Origin: Adiantum capillus-veneris
Taxonomy: Eukaryota > Streptophyta > Polypodiopsida > Polypodiales > Pteridaceae
Assembly: GCA_014529385.2 (NCBI GenBank)
Contig: CM043958.1
Coordinates: 74,643,169-74,707,168 of the forward strand
DNA length: 64,000 bases
Direction: 5' to 3'
A model generated the notes under the pieces. It saw only the letters and a list, made by a program, of their open reading frames with translations. It searched no databases and had not been told where the DNA came from. How positions within the stretch are numbered: the first letter of the stretch is position 1; every line of letters starts with the position of its first letter. The position numbers were made by a program, and so were the translations under genes. Positions 1-11,315 of the stretch are shown one piece after another.

Positions 1-640
1 CGCATTCTTTTTGGCTTGAGTCCATCATGTGTGCCACTTATGTACTTAATAGGTGTCCTATGAAAGCTTTGCAGTCTATTACTCCATATGAAGCATGGCA
101 TGATAGAAAGCCTTCTATTGAGCACATGCATGTTTTTGGTTGTTTGGCATATGCTTTGGTGCCACAAACACAGCGCAGAAAATTGGATGATAAGGCTGTC
201 AAATGTATTTTTGTTGGTTATAGTGCTGAAAGCAAAGGTTACACATTATATCATCCGCAAACAAATCATATTCTGGTTTCACGGGATGTAGTGTTTGTGG
301 AAGATTCTGTTCAGCCCTTGATTTCATGTACTAGAGACAATAATGTAAGCTCACAAGACATTTATGACACTTTGTTGCCTCTTTTTAGTGGTGAAAATAC
401 GAATGTAAGCTCCAATGAGGCAAATGTACAACCTATGGGGGTTTCTGAAAATGTTACAGATCAGCCTGTTACTGATGTAGATGTACATGATGTACTTGAT
501 GAGGAAAGGGCTCAAAATGAGTAGGCTAGATGTATGCCAAAATGGTTGGTGCACACTTTGCGTGATAGTAAATTGGATGCACCTTTGTCTAGTCGTACTC
601 GTTCAGGCTCTCGCCATGCATCTTATGCCTCATATTGTTA
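1..640 (+). pseudogene. Ty1/copia integrase C-terminal region (remnant)
   Basis: This is the C-terminal part of a copia integrase and the linker that follows it in a gag-pol polyprotein. The open stretch 27-524 contains the family's PYEAWHDRKPS, HVFGCLAYALVP and CIFVGYSAESKGY motifs, followed by SRDVVF, which in copia elements lie just after the integrase catalytic core. The core itself (DDE residues) would lie upstream of the window. The stop at 522-524 lies in the variable linker before RT, and the reading resumes in a nearby frame. The direction agrees with RT and RNase H downstream, so all three belong to one element. It is non-functional as it stands. The family call is secure; I cannot give the copia lineage. 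Confidence 0.9.
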
Positions 641-644
641 AGCT

Positions 645-1420
645 TTGGTTGTGTCTAGCTTACATGATGTTGAGGAGCCTCTATCTTTTGATGAAGCACA
701 GAATTCAAAAAATTGGATGGCTGCCATGCAATCAAAATATGATGCACTTATAGAAAATGACACATGGACTTTATGTGATTTGCCTCTTGGCAAAAAGGCC
801 ATTGGTACAAAGTGGGTTTACAAGTTGAAACGCAAACCGGATGGTGAGATCAATCTCCATAAGGCTCGACTTGTTGCAAAGGGTTATGCACAACAAAAAG
901 GCATAGATTATGAAGAGACTTTCTCTCCCACTTGTTGTATGACTACTTTGCATTTTCTATGTGCATTGGCAGCTCATTTTGGTTGGGATGTGCATCTATT
1001 ACTGCTTTCTTGAATGGTGATATATTTGAGGAAGTTTATGTAACGCAGCCTCACAGTTATGTAATAAAAGGAAAAGAGGACAAAGTGTGCAGATGCAAGA
1101 AGTCTTTGTATGGGTTGAAGCAATCTCCTCGTGCTTGGTATGAGAAAGCTGACACTCATTTGGTCAAACAAGGCTTTCGTAACAGTCCAACAGAAAGCAC
1201 ATTGTATGTGAAGCATGAGGGGTGATGTACTTCTCATTGTGGTTCTTTATGTCAATGATTTGGTGATCATTGGACCAAATGGGAGACATATTGCTGAATT
1301 TAAGGCTGATTTGAATGCTACTTTCAAGATGAAAGATTTGGGGCTGTTGCATCATTAATTGGGTATACAGTTTAAGTAGTGTGATGGTGGTATTGCCTCG
1401 TGTCAGAAAAGTTCCATAGA
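645..1420 (+). pseudogene. Ty1/copia reverse transcriptase (broken)
   Basis: This is the RT domain of the same copia element. It starts with the linker NDTWTLCDLP and the motifs GTKWVYKLK, KARLVAKGYAQQKG and DYEETFSP, then changes frame near 990 and continues with TAFLNGDIFEEVYV, CRCKKSLYGLKQSPRAWY and, near 1246-1269, the catalytic box. The box reads L-Y-V-N-D-L, so the first Asp of the usual YVDD is Asn, which should abolish polymerisation. Stops follow the LGLLHH motif near 1356 and the segment after it. At least one frameshift, several stops and a catalytic change show long decay. The domain order integrase, then RT, then RNase H is diagnostic of Ty1/copia. Confidence 0.93.
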
Positions 1421-1424
1421 GACA

Positions 1425-2165
1425 TTGCTATGTAAGTTTGGACTTGAGGATTGCAAACCTATTGCCACTCCCATGGAAACAGGTTTGAAATTGAGTCTAC
1501 ATGATGCTGGAGATCCTGTTGATGTCACTCTTTACCAAACTGTTGTTGGATGCCTCATTTATGTATGCAACACGAGGCTAGATATTCAGTTTACAGTCTC
1601 ACAGGTCAACAGATTTATCCATAGCCCACGGTCTAAGCATTGGCAGGCTGTCAAGACGATTTTCCGCTACCTTAGTGGCACTTTACATCTTGGCTTATTT
1701 TATCCCAAGGGGGGATCATTGCCGCCAGACTTACATGCTTTTTCGGACTTAGATTGGGCTGGTGTTTTGACACGCGAGTTTCCACAAGTGGTTTCTATTT
1801 CATGCTTGGCAGTTCATGTATAACATGGTTGAGCAAGAAGCAACCTACTGTGGCCACTTCGAGTTGTGAGGCTGAGTACAGGGCAATCTTCACAGCTACG
1901 GTTGAGTGTGTATGGCTCAGATGCCTTATGGATGATTTGGGTGTTGGACAGGACACTGCCAACACTATCTACACTAACAGTCAGAGCACATTGAGGTTCA
2001 TTACTACTATGTGAGGGAGAGGCTCTCAGCAGGAGAGATCAGCTTGGCTTATGTGCTAACACAGGACAACCTTGTAGATCTTTTCACAAAGGCATCATCT
2101 TGTGAGAAGCTTGAAGCTTTCCGCAAATCTTTGGGCTTACTCCCCTTTGTGGACTGATCATGTCC
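1425..2165 (+). pseudogene. Ty1/copia RNase H and polyprotein C-terminus (broken)
   Basis: The stretch continues the copia polyprotein with the connection region (LEDCKPIATPMETGLKLS, YQTVVGCLIYV, DIQFTVSQVNRFIHSP) and the RNase H domain. The first acidic motif reads FSDLDWAG, where the usual form is SDADWAG. A frameshift near 1760 moves the reading to the frame that gives FYFMLGSSCITWLSKKQPTVATSSCEAEYRA. Beyond about 2010 a further frame gives the typical end with DLFTKASS. The end of the coding region lies about 60 bp before a polypurine tract, as expected for an LTR element. It is one unit with the two preceding features. Confidence 0.9.
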
Positions 2166-2218
2166 TCAGGGCATGGCACTTCCCTTTATTCATGTGCCAG
2201 CTCTCGTTCACCGCATCA

Positions 2219-2573
2219 CTGCAGGGGGGGATTTGCTACCATATACATGTGGTAGTGAAGGTGTGTGAATACACTAGGACCGTCGGGATATTTTTTCCCT
2301 CTTTAGGAGGTTTTTTCCCCCGAGAATTGTATATACGCCCATCACTCTAGGGCTATCTATCTTTCTATTGCATACTAACACACTCTCCATTGTGTGCCTT
2401 GAGCTTCCTTCATCTTCTCCAAGCTGTGTGCGTTTCTCTGCAACCCTAATTCCAACATTGCTCGTCCATGAACATCGATGTATTCGATGTGTACTCCACT
2501 GGGTAGATCTGTTCAATCTTAAGAACGATCACCCAAGGAATGCCAATATTTGTGTCCTACCCAAAATCTGACA
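2219..2573 (+). mobile_element. Polypurine tract and probable 3' LTR of the copia element
   Basis: A G-rich tract (GCAGGGGGGGA, 2221-2231) follows the copia coding end. The LTR would start at TG, 2234-2235, with a small inverted repeat (CTACC...GGTAG). A TATA-like sequence (TGTATATACG) lies near 2328-2337. A plausible LTR end is the CA at 2572-2573, giving about 340 bp. The matching 5' LTR is outside the window, so both boundaries are inferred from position and dinucleotides only. Confidence 0.5.
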
Positions 2574-3447
2574 ATGGCTCTTAGCTAGCCTGTGTGTGGC
2601 TCCTAGCTCTTACGGCAAATAATGTTCAATCGATAAAGCGATAAAAACAAATGTGAACGGCATCTTGGCCAATTTATAGCAGAGAGTTAGAGCACCTTGG
2701 CTCATGCTGACTCCCAAACAAAACATGTATCAAAAGCTTCTTAGTAAGTTTTCATTATTCTTGAGAGAATTAAGAAAAAAGAGAGAAGAAGAGCATACTG
2801 GGCTGAGGAACTTTCCTTAAATTTCTAGAGTGTGTGCCCAAAATGTCTGCTCTTAGGCATCTTATGCTTGATTTGAAGCTTATCCTACAAGCATACAACA
2901 ATCTGTCTGTATGACGCTCTCATTGAGAGAGACAAGAAAAAAAAAGAAACACATATACCTCCTGCCCTACCTCCCTTGCAAGGGTTGTGATTGTAGGAGA
3001 ATGAATTAGCAGTGGCACCTTACCTCTTGTTTGTGATAGAGTTACTAGTGTGATAGCGGAAGCCAATAGAGGTCATGGCTCGGTTTGGGTGTTTGTAAAA
3101 TTTTCAAGTTAGCCACGATGGTTATTCATCCAATTGGTGATTCCTCAGCGATGTGGTACGATATTGTGATCCCCGTTTACTAGCCATCTGGAAAGATTTT
3201 CTATAAACCGTGGGGGAAACGCACCTCAATATTGTCAGCTACCCAAGGGGATAAGCAGATTACAAAGTATAACCTTGTGCTAAAAGGATATGCAAGTGCG
3301 TACGTTAGCACAACACGATCCAATTAGTAAGCATTTATTGTTGTACTTGGAGGTTGCTTATAAAGATAAAGCATGTTTGCGACTAGGTGTAGTCTCTTCA
3401 TGTATAAATCAAGTTCTCAATCTTGAACACTAGTGATGGTGGGGTTG
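2574..3447. other. Unassigned intergenic DNA
   Basis: I see no recognisable coding domain here and no convincing match to other parts of the window. It may include the lost 5' LTR of the next element, because a sequence resembling the initiator-tRNA-Met binding site (TGGCATCA) occurs at about 3452, just after it. I found no copy of the LTR that begins at 5658. Confidence 0.3.
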
Positions 3448-3466
3448 TTTACTGGCATCAATTGTC

Positions 3467-4165
3467 CAATCTCAGAAAAAGAAGAAAACACGAAGAAAGA
3501 GATCGCAAAATGCAGCGAAGTCAGACCCCAATTCAAAGACCAACATAGGGACTGGTGATGACCCTGTATATATGAACGACGCTAAAGAGGATTCGGATTC
3601 AGGTGAAACCATGGAGACCAAAACGACCACTAAGATAGAAACCAACAAGGAAGATCTTCATGAGCCACAGTGGCCAGGATCCAAAAAGAAAATAGGAACT
3701 TACTCAAAACCCTACAAAGGAGATTGAGCAAGTCAATCAATTAAGGAGTTTGGTAGAAGATACCCAAAGGGCTCTAGAACCAGTACCTAGGCAGATCCAG
3801 ATTACAGACACCGTGTTCCCTACGCATCAACAACCTCACCAAGTCCATATACCCTTAGCCATACCTAGTGTCATCGAGGAAGAAAGTGACTTAAAGTCAT
3901 GGGAAAGTGGGCGTACTCACTTCTTGATGGAAAGAATGTTTATAGAAGGACTATCTGATCCTATTGAAGAAATGGAGATCCCATCTTTCCCACATCAAGG
4001 GACTGAAGCCCAAAAGGTGCCGTTAAACATTGCCAAATTGATGGATTTCATGTCTTCAGAATTCAGAACCACCATCATGTCCAAACTATATAAAGACCCT
4101 GAGCTAGTCTCAGCTCTTTGAGCCTTCCTGAATGGAGAACTAAAGTTTGGGCTACCACAATTTGC
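3467..4165 (+). pseudogene. Gag-like N-terminal region of a short Ty3/gypsy-derived element
   Basis: A frame open from about 3467 to 3727 encodes a basic run (KKKKTRRKR) followed by an acidic, Thr-rich stretch. The next frame (3750-4121) is acidic and Pro-rich and ends near PELVSAL. I see no zinc knuckle and no canonical gag core. It is placed as gag-like because it lies between a possible primer-binding site (TGGCATCA, about 3452) and a retropepsin, on the same strand. Frame changes and stops (for example the TGA at about 4119-4121) show decay. The role is inferred from position only. Confidence 0.45.
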
Positions 4166-4690
4166 ATAGATGGATGGAGCTGGGGAGATGCCAATAGAGG
4201 AGGAACACTTAGATCCACAACCCAACCTAGATGAGAACCTTGTTTTAGAAATACCTGTTAACCAGTTGGGACAATACTTTGAGGGTGATGAATCCAATGC
4301 GACCATACCAATCACTACTAAGGGATTAAGTGTGAAGGGAATCCTTGATGGTGGCACTGGGGTTAGCATTGTGACTAAAAATTGTTGGGAAACTATGGGA
4401 AGACCTCACCTTGCGACCACAACCATAGTAGTGATGATGGCCAATGGGTCTATTTTTAAACCTATTGGGATGCTAGAAGATCTCAAGATCAAGGTCTTTG
4501 GACATAAAACAAGAATTACCTTCATTGTTATGGATTTCTCTAAACACACTATGGCATCGGAGATGATCTTAGGACGTCCTTTCACGAGGGAAGAAAAAAT
4601 GGTACATGGCTGGTCTAATAACCATGTCTACTTGTAGTTCCAAGATTTTGTCATTCGAGTGGATCTTGTGAGACTGGTCGAGCACATCCT
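4166..4690 (+). pseudogene. Retropepsin (aspartic protease) domain, Ty3/gypsy type
   Basis: The frame 4170-4637 shows an acidic linker ending in QYFEGDESNATIP, then the protease. The active site reads ILDGGTG, where the family has DSG/DTG. The flap region contains MMANGS and PIGMLEDLKIKVFG, and the C-terminal signature is MILGRPF. The same organisation occurs in proteases at about 23.4-23.9, 38.0-38.5 and 60.2-60.6 kb, which belong to the same broad lineage. The catalytic Asp is present, but the second residue is Gly instead of Ser/Thr. It would have matured the polyprotein. A stop follows HVYL at about 4635. Confidence 0.85.
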
Positions 4691-4743
4691 CTAGGAAACA
4701 GGTTTATAATTGATCATAGATCTGACACCACAGTTCACTCGGC

Positions 4744-5550
4744 CCCATTGCATTATTGCTACACGCGTAAAGCGGACAATGATGTTGGGGAAGATTCTCC
4801 TTATATGGATGTTCTACCTGGGATGACTGAGTCGGACAATGTGGATTGGATACACCTAGCAGCAACCATAGACACTTGGGGCAATAGGGGGACGACTGGG
4901 GTAACACCTGAGTGGGATGCAATGCCACCACTCGTACCCTTAAATATGCTACAAGCAATGCATATAGCTTCTGACAAGACTCATCCCCATATAACAAAAA
5001 GAACATACAAATGGGTCTCTAAAGCTTCTTTAGCGGCCATAGCTAGTGCTAAAAAACAGAAGCCTTGTAAGAAACATCCACTTGCCCCAAGAAATTTAAA
5101 AAAACGTGGTGTTGGATCCCTAAACGACTATTGGAAACCCAAAGCTACTATCAAGGAAATGATTAAATCTGGGTGCCAAAACGTAGATTGTGTTCTTACT
5201 TGTCACCTGACCCATGTGAGCCCAATCCTATAGCTCCAAAACTAATTGACGATTGTGGAAAGACAGAATGCTACACACCCGCTCTAGAGCTAGTTTGGGT
5301 ACCGAAGAAAGAACAATTCGTTCCACCTAGCTCAGGAAGGGGGGAGTCCCATGAAGGTTCTAGATCCTCATGTAATGCATCCATAGAGGTAAAAGCTTCT
5401 CCACAGACTCCACCTACAATAGTGGACCTCCATGAAGCTACAAAGGAATCCACACCTCCTAGTGTTCAAGAATCACATGATGAACCACTTCAAGTTCGAT
5501 CCTGGGAGAGTAACTTACCACCCTTGCAACTCGACGAGGCACCTAAGTAA
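4744..5550 (+). pseudogene. W-x-P-K repeat tail downstream of retropepsin
   Basis: Two overlapping frames (4748-5233, then 5173-5550) encode a hydrophilic region with spaced Trp-Lys motifs: TYKWVSKASL, DYWKPKATI and ELVWVPKKEQ. The same motif type is repeated about nine times at 38.88-39.73 kb and occurs again on the minus strand at 18.6-19.0 kb, in each case between a retropepsin and a polypurine tract. No RT, RNase H or integrase occurs between the protease and the polypurine tract here, so the element could not move by itself. The function of the tail is unknown to me. One frameshift lies near 5175-5230. Confidence 0.6.
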
Positions 5551-5644
5551 TAGAAAAATACTGGAAAAAATCCTCACCTATTACCAACTAGAACAATTGG
5601 TTTCAAAGAGTGACGAGCACATTTCAAACAGTATGATCTACCCA

Positions 5645-5790
5645 AGGAAGGGGGGAGTGTTTGCTGACCTTCATCATTCACTCACTCCCCTCTCAACCTT
5701 CCTCCCCGACTCTCAATCTCCCAATCTTAGGGAATGTATATATAAAGACTTTTACTCACAAAAAACAAAAATGATAAAGAGCAAGAGCAA
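5645..5790 (+). promoter_or_regulatory. Polypurine tract and start of 3' LTR with TATA box
   Basis: The tract AAGGAAGGGGGGAG (5644-5657) is followed by TG at 5658, a standard 3' LTR start. A strong TATA box, TATATATAAA, lies at 5737-5746, about 80 bp into the LTR. The LTR end cannot be placed because the 5' partner was not found. Confidence 0.6.
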
Positions 5791-7199
5791 TTAGCAAACG
5801 AGTATGCACAATAAAAGTCAAAAGATTGACCCAGACCTACACATTTACATCCAATACACTGAAATAGAAACCTATGTCATAAAACACCTTTGATCCTCCT
5901 CACTCGAGTGATGGAGGATAGGTAGGATTATTACAATAGGAGTGTTTTTGTTTTAGAGATGAGTGATTAGCAAAGTTCTTTCTTCCCACTGATGAGCCTT
6001 CTAGAGGTATTCTTTGTGTTTCCTCGTGTGTACATGAATGTGTTGCTATGGTTAGGATTTGGACCTTCATGGAATCTTTCTCTAGTTGACACTTCAAATC
6101 AAGAGCAACCATCAACACAAACAGGTGTTTCTTGTCCATTAGCATTGCCCCTTATCTTTTGCATCTATCTTTGTCTGCTTTAATTGTGATTGGTAGCATA
6201 ATATTCAACGCATTTTCTTAGTACCAAACATTAAATTCAATGTAATTTTTTGTCATAATCACTTGTCTAGGTTTAAAAATGAAGCAGTCCGACTAAGCCA
6301 GTTTGACCAAACTAGGTGTTAGAGATCTTCTCTTAATACCATGGGGAATGCCTTCCTAATTATCAATGGTTACTTAGGTTCTTAATCCGATTTAGGCAGC
6401 ATTGTGTGAAATGTACTAGGGATTTCTAGTGGACTTAGTCCCTATTGACCTTTAGCTTAAGTATTATAAAGGGATTTTACTAGTGTGATGAGCCTGGGGA
6501 GGGTAACAGTGGTATATGACCCCCCAAAGTTACAAAATTAAAATGTTGAAAATGAACAAACAAAAAAATCAAAGTGCCACAATGTAAAATCTTAAGCTGG
6601 AAGAGAAATCTCAGCTTGATTTGGTACTTCACTCACATGTATCGCCTATGGTACTAGAGCCCTAGAGGTTCCCAGTGTGGGCGCTTTTCCTTGAAAAGCA
6701 AAAAACCCAAGGCCTACAATATAAGCACACACATAAAGATTGAAACAATGTGAAAAGACTTTGGGGGGTCAAAGAAAGGAAATAAGTCAGGCGATGATTT
6801 CATGAGAAATTCCTTTTATCGTAGCTTAACTACAAGGTCTTCTAGGTATAGCATCTAGTCAACCCTCGAACATGAAATACTTGACTCTCATGATTAAACA
6901 ACTTAATTGACCAGAGAAAATTGAGAAGCTTACCCATGGTATTAATAGTCGATCTTTAGTGCCTTCCGACCATTAAATTAGCGACCCCAGACTTGTTCAA
7001 TTTTTTACCTCTACACTGTTTATGTGTTTGATAATATTGCAATTTAATGTTTATTGCTGACAAATGGTTTAGAATTATGCTACCAATCAATTTGTCTGCC
7101 TAAAATTGTATATGCTTTTTATTTGTTTATGAGAATGCAACTATTGTGCCAATGTTGTTTGATTTTGTAGTGACTAAAGAAGGCTAAGGACATTCATCT
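5791..7199. other. Unassigned repeat-derived DNA
   Basis: I recognise no coding domain on either strand. A TATA-like GTATTATAAAGGG near 6460-6475 and the AT-rich composition suggest LTR or other non-coding repeat sequence, but no partner repeat was found within the window. Confidence 0.3.
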
Positions 7200-7277
7200 C
7201 AAATGCTCTTCCACCTCAATGAACGAGCTTCAACTCAATAGCTTCCGAGGACGGAATCTACATTAAGAAGGGGGGCA
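7200..7277 (+). mobile_element. 3' end of a Ty3/gypsy internal region with polypurine tract
   Basis: The sequence CTTCCGAGGACGGAATCT, followed by AAGAAGGGGGGCA at about 7266-7277, has the form seen at the 3' end of many plant gypsy elements, where the last codons of pol run into the polypurine tract. Only this short tail of the internal region is recognisable. The rest of the element is missing or too diverged. Confidence 0.5.
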
Positions 7278-7990
7278 TGTTAACCCTCACGCACATTCCT
7301 ATCACCTACGATGGATGCTGTATTATTTGTTTGGTAGAGTCAGGTACCAGGATTATCGGTGCAATAGGAAAAAGGTAAGAGTGATCGCCAATGAGAGGCG
7401 CACTCTAACTGGAACATTCAAGGGATTAGCTGGCTAAGCATGGCCGCCCAAGTGTGAATGGGGCGAGCTCATATAAAAGTCAACTAAACCTAAAATTCAC
7501 TCATTCTCTCATTTGGGCAATTGAAGAGTGAATGGGCACGACGGCAGCGAGGCGGTTGAGCGCGGCGTAGCTGCGTCTCCCTCTTCTTCGCGGCGAGAAA
7601 TCCTCCACGATAGGAAGGGTAGAGCGGTGAGCGACACACGAACGCCATCTTTGAGCTTACTAGTTTAGGCTTGTTGTGTGCTTGGAGCCATTTGTGGCTC
7701 GCACACAGTGTATCAGCAAGTTTCTTGCATTGACACGTGCGACATACGCGCACACCCTGGTAGTCCTACTAAGCCATGAAATCTATGTTAGACCCAAAAA
7801 TTTCCTCAATCCAATTCTTGTAGCTCATTGTGGAAGAATTCTGCAAAAGTATGTATGGCCGCCTAATTTAGGCTTTCCGCTTCCATGTGCCAATTTGATT
7901 GTATTTTTTTGTGCTTGTCCGCATTGTCTTTCTCATCACCACCGTGTCTTCATTTTTTCCATATGAGCTCCGTTGCTATTTATTATTAAT
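7278..7990 (+). mobile_element. Probable 3' LTR (gypsy) with TATA box
   Basis: TG at 7278 directly follows the polypurine tract. The first 200 bp are typical U3-like sequence, and TATAAAA lies at 7472-7478. The stretch downstream (7480-7700) is GC-richer and transcribed-leader-like. The open frames here on both strands show no homology and I treat them as chance. The 3' boundary is uncertain: the next recognisable block begins near 7990. Confidence 0.5.
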
Positions 7991-8365
7991 TTTTGACCTG
8001 TTTATTTAAATAAAAGAAAATAACAAAATGCGCTCAAAAAGCAAAGTGAAAATCCAGTAGTTAAGAAAATCCATTGAAAAACACAGCTTTATTGTTTTTT
8101 GTTGGATTTCTCCATTTTTAAGTCTAAATATCAAGAAAAATGATGAATAACCAAAAAGGACTATTTTTAATGATTTTTTGATAGTATATACACTATATAC
8201 TATATACACTCATCGGGGAGATATTTTCAGTTAAATTTTCCCCGGTGATGAATTATAAGGGCATTATTAGATAATTTTGCAAAACTTCACACGTTAACAT
8301 CGAACTTTTTCCTCCCTCTTCAAACATTGCCTTTAATTACTTAGTACTCTTCCACCCCTCCTAGA
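7990..8365 (-). mobile_element. LTR-like fragment and polypurine-like tract of a minus-strand gypsy element
   Basis: Read on the minus strand from 8365, the sequence starts with a purine-rich tract (AGGAGGGGTGGAAGAG), then GGCAATGTTTG, AAAATTAT...AATGCCCT and TTTTGTTATTTT...AAATAAA. The sequence after the polypurine tract at about 40.14 kb contains the same blocks in the same order. This fragment therefore looks like the 3' end of the minus-strand element whose tail lies at 18437-19262, separated from it by the Tat element. The similarity is by eye and interrupted by gaps. Confidence 0.45.
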
Positions 8366-10058
8366 TGACGGTGGTGCAGCCAAAGTTGGTCCGTGCTATA
8401 AAGTGTGCTATGCAGTGCAAAGGGTGCTAACAGGTGCATGGTAGAGGGCTAAAGCCAGTGTGGGAGACCTCAGTAGGACAGTGGCAACAGAAATGCATGC
8501 TTAAAGTTTTTTTTAAGGCCGGGGGGGCCTCCAAAGTGAGATAATGATGACGTCAAGTCAAGGTTTTCAAAATGCGGGAAATGTGTCTCAAAATGTGGTA
8601 TTCAAGATACTCCAGAAGCTCGTCCAGATGGCTTGTCAAACGGGGCATCGGTGTGAAAGATATGCCAGTCCAAAGTTAGAAGGCTTCGCAGGTCCCGATG
8701 AGCAGGCGAGGAACAGACATGTGGGAAAAATTGGGATCATTGGATACACGTGTAAAGCTCAAGATATGGAGCATGCCGGTCTTTTCGGTTTTCCATTCGG
8801 AGCTTAGACGGGCAAGTTATGGCCTCAGGAATATTTGCATGGGGTCGGGTATGTGCTCAACGGTAGGCACGCCGACAGGAGTTTTTGTGAGTTCACTAGA
8901 GTTTTGGAAAGTTTCATGCAATGTGAGGAGTCAGCCAAAATTTGTGGCTCGCTGGTCGAAGTCATGGGCATCGAGATGGGCCGAATTGAAGCTGGCAAGC
9001 AATTACGGCGAGAAGGGGTTGGATGTCTTTTCTTCATTTCTTGAACGGGTTTTCCAAAGCCATGGTGCAGAGTTGTGGAGAAGTGCAAAGAATTTGGGGC
9101 CACTAGGTAGTGCTCCTAGGTGGTGTAATCGAAGAATTTTTACGGTAGGTACAACCATACACGAGCACCGACGGTGTGAAGAGACCATGTCTAAAAGCCC
9201 CCTTGGATATAAATGCAAAAGACTAAAAACTCACAAGAAAGGCTCAAAGAAGCAGTGGCGCTGGCGCTATGGCTTAGAATAGAGAACCTTTTTTTTTCCT
9301 TGTTGAAGCTAGGAGGTGAAGTGAAAAAGAGGAAGGGCAGCGGTTTTTGAAAAAAAGAAAAGGAGTTTTTTTTCTTTGGCCTGGGGGCAAGAAAGGAGAA
9401 TTTAGGAAAAGGAGGGAAAAAAGCTTCATGCGCTCGCGTTCGGTGGTTTAAGTTAGCATGCTTGGTCCGTGACGCGGCTCGAAAGAGCGAAGGCCATGCA
9501 GGAGAGGCAACTAGCAAAGGCTACCAAGAGGAAAAGATGTTGTCAAAGCGAAGCCAGAGTGATTTTTTCTCATCGAGGTGGGTACCGACGAGAGTCGAAT
9601 TTGGAGGGAGGCGTGTATCCTCTATATTTTGTGGTGATGGGCATGGTGCAGCAAAGAGCACACCTCATGGGTCCTGTACATGTGTTTTCTGTTTGAAGGA
9701 GAAGCTTTCATTTTTGGTTTTGGCATTGTCGTTCCCCCCTTCCTTCTTTGCTTGTCTCCAGGGTGTGTGGTGCCGGTGTGTGTGAGCGTGTGCATCCCCC
9801 GGGACCCCTGTGTGTGTGAGAGAGAAAGAGAGAGAGGTGTTGAATTGTGGAACTGCGAGAAGCGGGCAAGATCGGTGTGATCATTCTCGAGCAACTATGT
9901 AGGTTGTGTGTGCGTTGGGCAAAGTGCAGGCGATGCCATGCTAGTGTGAATTTCTTTTTTTGAAGGTGTTTTCGAGAGGACAGGGGTGTTGTGGATACCC
10001 TGAGCTATATAGGGGCCATTGCGTGTGTGTTGGGTGTGTTGCCCATTCCCCCTCTCCA
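8366..10058 (+). mobile_element. 5' LTR of Tat-lineage Ty3/gypsy element
   Basis: This 1.69-kb block begins TGACGGTGGTGCAGCC and ends CCCCTCTCCA. It matches 16704-18436 along its length, and similarity ends at the same CA dinucleotide in both copies. A conserved TATA box, TATAAAT, lies near 9209-9215 (TATAAAT near 17530 in the partner). Compared with the partner it lacks about 57 bp after the TATA box, carries an extra ~30-bp A/G-rich piece near 9335-9365, and has a short GA tract near 9818-9838. ORFs inside it have no homology and are chance. Confidence 0.93.
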
Positions 10059-10132
10059 TCTTCAGGTGCTCCCACGAAGAAGCACACTGATTGCTCCCAA
10101 TTGAGGAGAAGCCGTTTTTGGTGCTAGTTGAC

Positions 10133-10910
10133 ATGGCGTCTTGAAGCTATGGCCCAATTTTTACAGGTGAAGAAAATCTTGATGAGTGGGTTGCAGACTT
10201 TGAGCTGTATATGTTGTCGTTGCGTATGCCGAACAAGGACAGCAAGATGCAAACATTTCCTTTGGTGATGCGCAAGAAGGCAAAGGTATGGTACGGAGCT
10301 ATGGAAGGTGAGCCAGAGCATGCTTGGCCGGCTTTGCGAGCGCGTTTCCTACACGATTTCCGCAAAGAAGCGTCCCTAGTCGAGATGGATACCAAACTGA
10401 AGGCACTCAAACAGGATGTAAGTGAAGAGTTCAGTTTGTTTTTGGATCATTTTGAAGTGTTCCAGGTGCCATGCAATTGGCCAATGGAGACTACTTCAAG
10501 CTCAATAAATTCAGGGCATGCTTGCATCCTAAAGTGAGGGAGAAAGTGGATTTTGAGAGCCCAAAAAACTATAATGGTGTGGTGGCCATCGCAAAGGCAA
10601 AAAGCAAGAAAATAAAAAAGAAGATTGAACAGGGTGTGTCAGGTTATGAAGCAGTGGTCCAACCTCAGGGTCTGAGGGATGTTTTTCATGATGAGAACCA
10701 TGCAAACCGAGGTGTAGCCATTGTGCCACAAAATTGGGTGCAAACCGTGTAGGACTTGTCTGAGCAAATGCAGGAATTGCGGCTAAGCATGATGGATAGA
10801 GGTCAACCTAGAGGACCAAAGGGTAGGGCAAGGCCACTGCCTGGCCGATGTTACAATTGCAGTGAAGAAGGACACTATGCACCGGATTGCCTCATCCGCT
10901 AAGAGAGAGA
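10133..10910 (+). pseudogene. Gag of Tat-lineage gypsy element with zinc knuckle
   Basis: Gag forms the RNA-packaging particle. The likely start is ATG at 10133, 75 bp after the LTR, but codon 4 is TGA, so the copy is dead. The frame then gives FTGEENLDEWVADFELYM, MPNKDSKMQTFPLVM, KAKVWYGAM and LRARFLHDFRKEASLVEMD, the conserved retrotransposon gag core (roughly 10150-10450). A frameshift lies at about 10460-10475. The nucleocapsid zinc knuckle is intact at 10849-10890: C-x2-C-x4-H-x4-C (CYNCSEEGHYAPDC). The protease lies about 1.9 kb downstream because of the insertion at 11316-12600. Confidence 0.88.
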
Positions 10911-11311
10911 GGCGGTATTTATCCGCTCTTTGGTAGAGGTAGAGGACAAGCACAACTCAATGGCCCGAGGGAACAGGTAGTTGAGAATCAGGTGCATCGA
11001 GCTCCTCTGGATGGCGACGAAGTCCCTAGGGTGAATATCATTGAAGTGGATAAGCAGGATGTTGAAGTTTTGGCCAACAAAAGAGCAAGGATGGAAAGGG
11101 AGACAAGAAACAAAACGGGAGACAAGGGCCCATAAAGGTAAAGAGAAAGTGTACGAAGGCAAGGAGAAACCAAAAACTAGCAAGAAGAGGATACGTCGCA
11201 AAATCAAGCAAGTAGACTTTCAGCTAGGGCGCGGCTACCCCGAATATGACTTGGTAAGCGACGTTCAAAATCAAAAGGCTAACGTAACCTTTGGTCAGTT
11301 GTTGGCTTTAA
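10887..11311 (+). pseudogene. Gag-protease linker of the Tat element
   Basis: Downstream of the zinc knuckle the frames 10887-11135 and 11041-11370 encode charged linker sequence rich in Lys, Glu and Arg (KEKVYEGKEKPKTSKKR, then VDFQLGRGYPEYDLV and NVTFGQLLALI). The last part resembles the stretch just before protease in Tat-like elements. It is cut by the TTAA-flanked insertion. Reading across the insertion with a single TTAA keeps the frame open for at least a dozen codons, which supports the insertion boundaries. Confidence 0.6.
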
Positions 11312-11315
11312 TTAA

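Noticed and set aside
8544-9894. Open frames up to 194 codons in the 5' LTR
   Set aside because: They lie inside an LTR, have no domain motifs and are broken in the 3' LTR copy.
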